Below are positions 9,206 through 16,391 of a DNA stretch of 64,000 bases, in pieces. The stretch's first letter is position 1. Every line of letters begins with the position of its first letter. Under the pieces are notes generated by a model that saw nothing but the letters and a program-made list of their open reading frames with translations, was not told where the DNA came from and made no database searches. Origin of the DNA: Flavobacteriaceae bacterium (lineage in GTDB: Bacteria; Bacteroidota; Bacteroidia; Flavobacteriales; Flavobacteriaceae); the NCBI GenBank assembly GCA_002746415.1, contig NVXD01000003.1, forward strand, positions 62,001 through 126,000, given 5' to 3'. Made by a program: the position numbers and the translations under genes.

Positions 9206-12200
9206 ATGTTTTCAAATAACTTCAAGAAATGGGATACCATCTTAGGATGGGTCGTTTTTTTTATTGCCCTCATCACCTATACCATCACAGTTGAACCCAC
9301 AAGTAGTTTTTGGGACGCTGGAGAATATATTGCTACCTCTGCAAAATTACAGGTTGGTCACCCACCCGGGGCACCCTTATTACAAATGATAGGGGCCTTT
9401 TTTGCGATGTTTGCCTTAGAACCCAGTCAGGTTGCCTTTATGGTAAATTTCCTTTCTGCCATATCTAGCGCATTTACCATTCTTTTTATGTTCTGGACCA
9501 TTACTAATCTTACCCAGAAATTAATTGGTAAGGATGAGCCCTTAACCAACAGTAAGGCTATTGCAGTTTTAGGAAGTGGCTTGGTTGGCGCATTGGCCTT
9601 TGCATATTCAGATAGTTTTTGGTTCAATGCTGGAGAAACAGAGGTATATGCTATGGCCAGTTTTATTATGGCCTTATTGCTATGGATGGGATTAAAATGG
9701 ACAGACAACCTAGATGACCCAAGGGGAAATCGTTGGTTGGTGCTTATTTCATATGTAGTTGGACTTACATTTGGAATTCAATTTATGGGCTTCTTAGCCA
9801 TCCCTACAATAGGTTTACTCTATTATTTTAAAAAATACAAAACCACTACTGTTGCTAACTTTCTAATTGCCAATATTGCAGTGGTTGCCGTTTTAATGTT
9901 GGTCTATAAATTTTCTTTGACCTATGTTTTAAAATTATTTAGCTGGAGTGAGGTGTTCTTTATCAACAGTATTGGATTGCCTTTTAATTCTGGAACTTTG
10001 ATTATGGGTGGTATTTTCATAGCCACATTTTACTTTGGACTACAGTACACCAGAAAAAACGATTTTAAAACCGCTAATACCTTAGTACTTTGTACGATGT
10101 TTTTGACTCTTGGGTTCTCTTCATGGCTAATGCTACCTATCCGTGCCAATGCTAATGTGGTCATTAATGAAAATGATCCGTCTGATGCTCGTTCTTTATT
10201 AGCCTATTATAACAGAGAACAATACCCGGGTGTTGACAGTCCTGTTTATGGCACTTATTATTCAAATACCTTCGCTTCTTCTGGTGAGGAGATAGATGAC
10301 AAACCCAAATACGAGAAGGATGAAAAGTTGGGCAAATATATCATTGTAAATAATTACGAAAATGCCATTCCAGGTCCCAACAAGGATCACATTGGTATTT
10401 TACCAAGATTATGGAGTGAACAGAATGCAGAAAAATACATGCAGTATTTTGATCCCTTGGCATTTAAGATAAAAGCAGAACATCTAGGCCTTACGGAACT
10501 AAGAACAGCAGTCAATCAATTTAAAGAAGGGTATGCCAAAGGTGAAATAGACACAAAGCAATATATCCGTTTTTTACGTGAGTTTGATGAATATATAGAG
10601 GTACAACCACCAACAATAGGACAGAACATCACCTATATGTTTCAATTTCAGTTTGGCTATATGTATTGGCGTTACTTTATGTGGAATTTTGTTGGAAAAC
10701 AGAATGATGTCCAAGGAAGATATGACGACAACGGCAATTGGTTAAGTGGTATTGATTTTGTAGATAGCCTTCGTTTAGGTAGTCAGGACAATTTACCAAG
10801 CGATATTCTAAACAACAAAGGAAGGAACACCTATTTCTTTTTACCCCTTATTCTGGGAATTATTGGATTAATATTTCAGATATCAAAGAACCCCAAACAA
10901 TTTTGGGCACTGTTTGTTTTCTTTATGTTTACGGGTATTGCCATTCAATTTTATACCAATCCATCTATTTTTCAGCCAAGAGAAAGAGATTATTCCCTCG
11001 TTGGCTCATTTTATATTTTTGCACTATGGATAGGGATTGGGGTTTATGGTTTGTTTGATGAATTTAGAAAATTGATTACCCCAAAAATATTGGCGCCAGC
11101 AGTTGTTGTCATATGTCTTTTGGCTGTGCCCTCTGTTATGGCATATCAAAATTGGGATGACCATGACCGTTCCAACCGTTTTACAGCCAATTCTAGTGCA
11201 AAAGCCTATTTAGATTCTTGTCAGGAAGATGTAGGTGCCATGCTTTTTACCATTGGAGACAATGACACCTTCCCGCTTTGGTACGCCCAAGAAATTGAAG
11301 GCTATAGAACAGATATTAGAGTCATAAACACTAGCCTTTTTGCAACGGATTGGTATATAGACCAAATGAAGAGCAAAGCTTATGAAAGTGACCCCATACC
11401 TTCTCAACTAACACATGATAAGTATAGGTATGGATCAAGAGATGCTGTTTATTATCAAGGCATCACAGAAAGCAGATGGGATATTAAAGATTTTATGGAC
11501 TGGATTGGTAGTGGTAAACCCCAAACCAAGTTCAAACACATTTTACAACAACAAGGGGCCGATTTAAGCGATTATCCCGAAAGCAATCTAGATCTGGTTT
11601 TTTACCCTACCAATAAAATTAGAGTACACGTAAACAAGAAAAATGTACTGGAGAGCGGATTAGTCAAAGCAAAAGATTCTGCATTAATATTGGATTATAT
11701 AGATATTGACCTTCCAAAAGGAGCCTTGCCAAAAAACCGAATCCTAATGTTGGATCTTCTTGCCAATAACGATTGGAAACGTCCAATTTATTTCTCTGGG
11801 GGTAGTTTTGACAATGCAGAATATCTTTGGATGAAGAACTATCTGCAGCTAGATGGGCTAGTTTATAAGCTGGTTCCCATAAAAACAGAAAATCAAAGCT
11901 CTTTTGAAATGGGGAGGATTGATAGTGAGTTAATGTATGGGATTGTTAAAAATTGGGATTGGGGAAATTCTGGAAGCACAAGCATATATCATGACACGCA
12001 GACCAGAAGTCAAGGGTTATCTTTCCGTGGTAATTTAGCACGCCTAACTGAAACCTTAATCAATGAAAATAAAATAGACCAAGCCAAAGAGATTATAGAT
12101 ATTGCCATGGACAATTTACCCTTGGATCAATATGGCTTCTATTTCTTTGTAGAACCTTTTGTGGATGGGTATTATAAGGTAGGTGAAACTACCAAGGCCA

Positions 12201-12550
12201 GAGATCTGTTCCACAGACTAAAAACAAAATACCAAGAACGCTTGGCGTATTATGCTGGTTTGCCCATAGATGAACAATATGAGAACATTGATGACATCAT
12301 CTCTGACATGGAAGCTTACAGAAGAAATATTGATATTCTAATTAAGAATAGAGATAGAGATTTAGCCGAAAAAGAAACCTTGATATTCAATGAACACATT
12401 GATCAGTTTAGTCATTTTTATGAAGGCAACACTTTGGAAGAACAACTTTCTCCTTCTCCTTTAGAAGATCCGGATATGAAAGATACCATGGAAATTGACA
12501 CTATTTCACATGAGCAACAGCTAGATAGTGTTCCCTCTACTACGGAATAG
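9206..12550 (+). CDS. DUF2723/GT117 membrane protein, mannosyltransferase-like
   Basis: Large inner-membrane protein of 1114 residues. The first 340 residues form a many-spanning domain of the DUF2723 family, distantly related to protein O-mannosyltransferases (GT-C fold). Its loop TVEPTSSFWDAGEYIATSAKLQVGHPPG carries the family Asp-Ala-Gly-Glu and Gly-His-Pro-Pro motifs. More membrane segments lie near 540-650, then a large soluble domain (about 660-1060) and an acidic tail. The family is common in Bacteroidota; a role in glycosylation of exported proteins or glycans is proposed but the substrate is unknown. It is monocistronic. Confidence 0.88.
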   Translation: MFSNNFKKWDTILGWVVFFIALITYTITVEPTSSFWDAGEYIATSAKLQVGHPPGAPLLQMIGAFFAMFALEPSQVAFMVNFLSAISSAFTILFMFWTITNLTQKLIGKDEPLTNSKAIAVLGSGLVGALAFAYSDSFWFNAGETEVYAMASFIMALLLWMGLKWTDNLDDPRGNRWLVLISYVVGLTFGIQFMGFLAIPTIGLLYYFKKYKTTTVANFLIANIAVVAVLMLVYKFSLTYVLKLFSWSEVFFINSIGLPFNSGTLIMGGIFIATFYFGLQYTRKNDFKTANTLVLCTMFLTLGFSSWLMLPIRANANVVINENDPSDARSLLAYYNREQYPGVDSPVYGTYYSNTFASSGEEIDDKPKYEKDEKLGKYIIVNNYENAIPGPNKDHIGILPRLWSEQNAEKYMQYFDPLAFKIKAEHLGLTELRTAVNQFKEGYAKGEIDTKQYIRFLREFDEYIEVQPPTIGQNITYMFQFQFGYMYWRYFMWNFVGKQNDVQGRYDDNGNWLSGIDFVDSLRLGSQDNLPSDILNNKGRNTYFFLPLILGIIGLIFQISKNPKQFWALFVFFMFTGIAIQFYTNPSIFQPRERDYSLVGSFYIFALWIGIGVYGLFDEFRKLITPKILAPAVVVICLLAVPSVMAYQNWDDHDRSNRFTANSSAKAYLDSCQEDVGAMLFTIGDNDTFPLWYAQEIEGYRTDIRVINTSLFATDWYIDQMKSKAYESDPIPSQLTHDKYRYGSRDAVYYQGITESRWDIKDFMDWIGSGKPQTKFKHILQQQGADLSDYPESNLDLVFYPTNKIRVHVNKKNVLESGLVKAKDSALILDYIDIDLPKGALPKNRILMLDLLANNDWKRPIYFSGGSFDNAEYLWMKNYLQLDGLVYKLVPIKTENQSSFEMGRIDSELMYGIVKNWDWGNSGSTSIYHDTQTRSQGLSFRGNLARLTETLINENKIDQAKEIIDIAMDNLPLDQYGFYFFVEPFVDGYYKVGETTKARDLFHRLKTKYQERLAYYAGLPIDEQYENIDDIISDMEAYRRNIDILIKNRDRDLAEKETLIFNEHIDQFSHFYEGNTLEEQLSPSPLEDPDMKDTMEIDTISHEQQLDSVPSTTE

Positions 12551-12564
12551 ATTTTTTAGCTATA

Positions 12565-12592
12565 AAAAACAGGCGATTGCCTCTATGGTTTT
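12565..12592 (+). terminator. Weak candidate terminator after the GT117 gene
   Basis: A short AGGC-GATT-GCCT hairpin (12571-12582) sits between an A-run and a GGTTTTT tract. The stem is only 4 bp unless the flanking A and T runs also pair across an internal loop. Confidence 0.35.
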
Positions 12593-12636
12593 TAATAGAG
12601 GGTACGACTTATCCTCAACCCAAGGTTGATGTAGCC

Positions 12637-12933
12637 CTAAAGGTATTCGTTTAGGATACCCAACAAGGTATTGGCATCTTGCTCACCACTTTGTCGCCAG
12701 ACCATTTCCCCTTTTTTGTATATCATAAGGGTGGGTAAGCCTTTTACTCTAAGCGCCTGAGAAAGCTCTTTATTTTTATCCACATCAATCTTAATAACTT
12801 TTCCTTTATCTCCTAAGGCGGCAGCCACATCCCTTAATACAGGGTGCATAGAAGTAGATTGTTCATTCCAATCTGCATAGAAATCTAGCAGTACTGGAAT
12901 GTTTAAATCAATTAGGTCTCCAAATTTTGACAT
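12637..12933 (-). CDS. Thioredoxin-fold protein lacking the CxxC motif
   Basis: A 98-residue single thioredoxin domain, cytoplasmic (no signal peptide). The fold landmarks are present: LLDFYADW near 15-22, KIDVDKN near 48-54, the cis-proline GLPTL (Pro67) and YKKGE. At the active site, where thioredoxins have WCGPC, this protein has W22-N-E-Q-S26. Both redox cysteines are therefore replaced by Asn and Ser, and there is no other Cys. It cannot do dithiol exchange and is more likely a binding or chaperone-like protein. It has its own promoter. Confidence 0.85.
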   Translation of the reverse strand: MSKFGDLIDLNIPVLLDFYADWNEQSTSMHPVLRDVAAALGDKGKVIKIDVDKNKELSQALRVKGLPTLMIYKKGEMVWRQSGEQDANTLLGILNEYL

Positions 12934-12956
12934 ATAGAAATCATTGAGTTTCAGCT

Positions 12957-12985
12957 CAAAAGTAAGAAAAAATGTTAAAATACCA
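12957..12985 (-). promoter_or_regulatory. Promoter of the thioredoxin-fold gene
   Basis: On the minus strand there is TTG, 18 nt, then TACTTTTG, matching TAnnTTTG. It is about 24 bp from the start codon, implying a very short leader. Confidence 0.6.
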
Positions 12986-13108
12986 ATGAATAGTACGATC
13001 TCCTAAGGTAAAGTATTACGTTAAATTCAAGTTAAAAGGCTTTTTTACAGCCAATCACGACGATTTCTCACTAATTACTACTCGTAATAATACTAATAAT
13101 ACCGTGCA

Positions 13109-13228
13109 TTATGAATTAATAAATAAATTAAAAATAAAATCTAAAACATCGTGATACCATCTTTTCTTCTTTCTCTTCTTTGTATCACAAATATCTTTTT
13201 TTTTATCTTGTTTTTGATCAACTTTCAT
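13109..13228 (-). CDS. Possible small basic protein, 39 aa
   Basis: An open frame begins 8 bp after the metallophosphoesterase stop on the same strand. It encodes MKVDQKQDKKKDICD, then a Lys/Arg-rich stretch (KKRKKKRW), and ends with a hydrophobic VLDFIFNLFINS segment. Lys/Arg followed by an amphipathic or membrane segment is plausible for a small membrane-associated protein, but AT-rich DNA also yields such frames by chance. The rest of 12934-13236 holds only the thioredoxin-gene promoter and a GTGATAC/GTATCAC inverted repeat inside this frame. Confidence 0.3.
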   Translation of the reverse strand: MKVDQKQDKKKDICDTKKRKKKRWYHDVLDFIFNLFINS

Positions 13229-13236
13229 CGCACATA

Positions 13237-14466
13237 CTAAACTAAAGGTTTCTTTTTCAAGGTTATTACCGTGATTTCTGGCCAAATCCCTACTCTTCCG
13301 GGGTATGCCAAAAAACCAAAACCTCTATTTACATTTATATATTGTCCCATTTCTTCATAGATACCGGCCCAATATTTATAGCGCCACTTTACAGGGCTCC
13401 ATTTAAACCATCCTGGGATTTCAATACCAAATTGCATCCCATGAGTATGACCACTTAACGTTAAGTGATAATGGTAAGCATCAGAGACCACCTCTTGCTC
13501 CCAATGTGAAGGGTCATGACTCAACAATATTTTAAAATCCTCATTGGCTACTTTCGACTTTGCCTTCTGTAAGTCACCGGCTTTTTTAAATCCACCTTTA
13601 CCCCAATTCTCAACTCCAATCAATGCTATTTTAGCACCATCTCTTTCTAGGTATGTGCTATCATTCAGTAAAAGATCAAACCCCATCTCTTTTTGCAACT
13701 GCTTAAGGTCCTCCAAATTTTGTATTTTCTCTGCTGGACTATTCCAATCCACATAATCACCATAATCATGATTTCCTAGAACAGAATATTTGCCATCTTT
13801 AGCTTCAAGCGTTGCAAAAAGATCTGCCCAAGGTTTCATTTCTTCCGCCTTATTGTTGACCATATCTCCCGTAAAAAAGAGCACATCGCTTTTCTGTTCG
13901 TTCACAAGGTTTATGGCATATTCTATTTTTTCCCTATTGTCAAAACTTCCACTATGCACATCAGAAATTTGGGTAATTTGGTACCCATCAAATTCATCAG
14001 GAAGATCATCAAAAGCTAGTGTGTATTTTAATACTTTAAAGTTGTATTTGCCTTTGTACATCCCAAACAATAATGCACTCAAAGGAAGCGCAGCTATTCC
14101 TAGAGCAACCTTACTAAGAAACTTTCTCCGAGAAGGTATGGTAAACTGAGTTTGGTTATCGGCAACCTTATGGTAAACAGCAACAAAAAAACGGTATACG
14201 TCCTCAGCAAAAAGTACGATAAGATTTATAACCATAAAAGCCACAATCGCCAATAAAAACCCAAAGGCATAACTCTGAGGTCTACCTATAACTCTACTTT
14301 CCTCTCTTCCAATCGTAAATTGATAAATAAAATTCCCCAGCACTAAAAATGATATTACAATAAAAACAACGCCAATCCATTGGTTTCGCGCAACAGTTTT
14401 TAATGCCTGCCATGTATAAAAAGTAAACGCTAAATAAATAAACACTAAGATGATAGTACGCAGCAT
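13237..14466 (-). CDS. Membrane-anchored metallophosphoesterase
   Basis: A 409-residue protein with three or four hydrophobic segments in the first 130 residues, then a calcineurin-like phosphoesterase domain with all metal-binding motifs: QISDVHSGS, FTGDMVNN, LGNHDYG, LLSHDP and LSGHTHGMQFG. It matches the YaeI-like family of membrane-bound phosphodiesterases or phosphatases. The catalytic domain lies after the last N-terminal helix; its side of the membrane cannot be told with certainty. It is transcribed away from cutC, with 55 bp between them. Its substrate is unknown. Confidence 0.87.
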   Translation of the reverse strand: MLRTIILVFIYLAFTFYTWQALKTVARNQWIGVVFIVISFLVLGNFIYQFTIGREESRVIGRPQSYAFGFLLAIVAFMVINLIVLFAEDVYRFFVAVYHKVADNQTQFTIPSRRKFLSKVALGIAALPLSALLFGMYKGKYNFKVLKYTLAFDDLPDEFDGYQITQISDVHSGSFDNREKIEYAINLVNEQKSDVLFFTGDMVNNKAEEMKPWADLFATLEAKDGKYSVLGNHDYGDYVDWNSPAEKIQNLEDLKQLQKEMGFDLLLNDSTYLERDGAKIALIGVENWGKGGFKKAGDLQKAKSKVANEDFKILLSHDPSHWEQEVVSDAYHYHLTLSGHTHGMQFGIEIPGWFKWSPVKWRYKYWAGIYEEMGQYINVNRGFGFLAYPGRVGIWPEITVITLKKKPLV

Positions 14467-14521
14467 AATTCCTTTTTTACAAATATATTTCTTTACAATG
14501 TAGCATTAATGGGTTTATTCT

Positions 14522-15244
14522 TTATTTAACTTTACTACATATTGCTTTTATAATCTCCTGATTGGTAACAGCCAATTCATCTTCTTTTATATAAGAAAGC
14601 GAATTCATATGAATCGCTGGCTTCTCATCTAATGTTTTAATAAAGCTAGTACCCGAGAGGTGAATTGCTTCGAAATTTTCCTTTTTAAATTCCATTACAT
14701 TATCCACTTTGATACCGCCTCCAGGTAATATGACGCAGGACTTCGCTTTTTGTTTCAATTTTGATAATAAATTTATACCATCTAACGCGGATTTCTGCTG
14801 TCCAGATGTTAAAACATACTGTATTCCTATTTCTTCCAATTGTTCCAATACCCTAAAAGGCTCCTGTACCCAATCAAAAGCTCTGTGAAATGTAAACTTC
14901 ATAGCTCCAGCCACTTTTTTTAATTCGTTGGTTCGTTCAAAATCCAATGAAAAATCTTTATGCAACACACCAGAAACCACCCCTGTAAAGCCCATTTTCT
15001 TGCATAACAAAATGTTTTCCTTCATCTGCTCAAAGGCCATATTTGAATAGGTGAAATCTCCACTACGTGGTCTAATCAAAACGTGAATAGGAATAGACAG
15101 TTTTTCTTTTGCCATTTTTAACAAGCCATATGAAGGGGTAATACCACCAATACCCAATTCTGAACAGAGCTCAATTCTATCCGCTCCTCCTTTTTCAGCA
15201 TTCATAGCAGATTCTAAAGAATTGGCACAAACTTCTACTAGCAT
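14522..15244 (-). CDS. cutC: CutC family protein
   Basis: A 240-residue TIM-barrel protein of the CutC family, named for copper homeostasis, although a direct role in copper handling is disputed. Family motifs are clear: LVEVCANSLESAMNAEKGGADRIELCSEL at the start (broken here into EVCANS and GGADRIELC), VLIRPRSGDF, FHRAFDW, LTSGQQ and ILPGGGI. The length is normal. It is divergent from the glycosylasparaginase gene, with 97 bp between the starts. Confidence 0.92.
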   Translation of the reverse strand: MLVEVCANSLESAMNAEKGGADRIELCSELGIGGITPSYGLLKMAKEKLSIPIHVLIRPRSGDFTYSNMAFEQMKENILLCKKMGFTGVVSGVLHKDFSLDFERTNELKKVAGAMKFTFHRAFDWVQEPFRVLEQLEEIGIQYVLTSGQQKSALDGINLLSKLKQKAKSCVILPGGGIKVDNVMEFKKENFEAIHLSGTSFIKTLDEKPAIHMNSLSYIKEDELAVTNQEIIKAICSKVK

Positions 15245-15341
15245 ATTCCGTATATTTAGTCAATAAATTAAGATTACCATTACTCCTTTTGACTTTGAAA
15301 AATACACAGTCAAAAACATACTCAAAATTAAACAACATCTA

Positions 15342-16334
15342 ATGAAAAGAAGAAAGTTCCTTAAAAATTCGGCTATTGGTTCTGCAGGAATGCTATCTGC
15401 ACCTATTATTGCCTCCTGCAATGAAACCTCTAAAACCACCCCTCTAAAAGAAGAAGGCGTTAAAATAAAACCCCTTGTAGTTGCAACATGGAATGTTCCC
15501 AATGCTACTGCTAGTGCATGGGGAGTATTAAATGCAGGAGGAAATGCATTGGATGCCGTAGAAAAAGGAGTCATGGAAGAAGAGGTTGATGTAAGCAACC
15601 AATCTGTTGGTAAAGGTGGCAGACCAGATAGGGATGGCAACGTTACCCTTGATGCTTGTATTATGGATAAAAACGGAGAATGTGGTTCGGTTGTATACCT
15701 ACAAAACATTACGCATGCCATTTCTGTAGCGCGTAAAGTAATGGAAGATACTCCCCATGTAATGTTAGCTGGTTTGGGCGCGGAACAATTTGCCTATGAA
15801 AAAGGATTCCCAAAAGAAGAGTTATTAACAGAAAAGTCCAAACAGGATTGGTTGGAATGGAAAAAAACTTCTAAATATGAACCCATTATCAATATAGAAA
15901 ATCACGATACCATAGGGATGCTTGCTATTGATAAAAACGGTGATATCTCAGGTGCCTGTACAACAAGTGGTATGGCATATAAAATTGGTGGTCGCGTGGG
16001 GGATTCACCAATTATTGGTTCGGGTCTTTTTGTGGACAATGAAATTGGAGGAGCAACTGCAACGGGAGTTGGGGAAGAAGTGGTCAAGACAGTAGGCAGT
16101 TTTCTAATCGTAGAATTAATGCGTCAAGGAAAATCTCCACAAGAAGCTTGTGAGGAAGCAGTAAACCGAATTGTTTCTAAAAATAATAACTACAAAAACT
16201 TTCAAGTAGGGTATTTAGCTATCAATAAAAAAGGAGAAACTGGCAGTTATTGCATTCAATCAGGATTTACTTATAGGAAATATTCCGAGGAAGGGCACAT
16301 TAACATTCCTTCAGGATCTTTTATTCCCTCATAA
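15342..16334 (+). CDS. N4-(beta-N-acetylglucosaminyl)-L-asparaginase (glycosylasparaginase)
   Basis: Ntn-hydrolase that cleaves the GlcNAc-Asn bond left after breakdown of N-linked glycoproteins. The 330-residue precursor starts with MKRRKFLKNS, a Tat-like twin-arginine signal, followed by IIASC (Cys26), so it is probably an exported lipoprotein. The self-cleavage site is NHDTIGML, with Thr190 becoming the new N-terminal nucleophile of the beta chain. GGRPDRDGNVTLDA and the later CTTSGMAYKIGGRVGDSPIIG (split as CTTSGMAYK and GRVGDSPIIG) are substrate-site motifs. It stands alone, with polA 57 bp downstream. Confidence 0.92.
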   Translation: MKRRKFLKNSAIGSAGMLSAPIIASCNETSKTTPLKEEGVKIKPLVVATWNVPNATASAWGVLNAGGNALDAVEKGVMEEEVDVSNQSVGKGGRPDRDGNVTLDACIMDKNGECGSVVYLQNITHAISVARKVMEDTPHVMLAGLGAEQFAYEKGFPKEELLTEKSKQDWLEWKKTSKYEPIINIENHDTIGMLAIDKNGDISGACTTSGMAYKIGGRVGDSPIIGSGLFVDNEIGGATATGVGEEVVKTVGSFLIVELMRQGKSPQEACEEAVNRIVSKNNNYKNFQVGYLAINKKGETGSYCIQSGFTYRKYSEEGHINIPSGSFIPS

Positions 16335-16338
16335 CATT

Positions 16339-16367
16339 TTGAAAAGTTGATATTCTTCGTAAGTTTG
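16339..16367 (+). promoter_or_regulatory. Promoter of polA
   Basis: TTG (16339-16341), 18 nt, then TAAGTTTG, matching the phylum consensus. It lies about 25 bp upstream of the polA ATG, just after the glycosylasparaginase stop. Confidence 0.65.
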
Positions 16368-16376
16368 ATATTCTTC
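16347..16376 (+). repeat. 12-bp direct repeat over the polA promoter
   Basis: TTGATATTCTTC occurs at 16347-16358 and again at 16365-16376, a period of 18 bp. One copy fills the spacer of the promoter and the second covers the transcription start region. It could be an operator or a chance duplication. Confidence 0.55.
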
Positions 16377-16391
16377 AATTCAATTTAAAAA

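Noticed and set aside
15260-15721. 153-residue minus-strand open frame
   Set aside because: Antisense to the glycosylasparaginase N-terminal region; no motif or plausible start signal.
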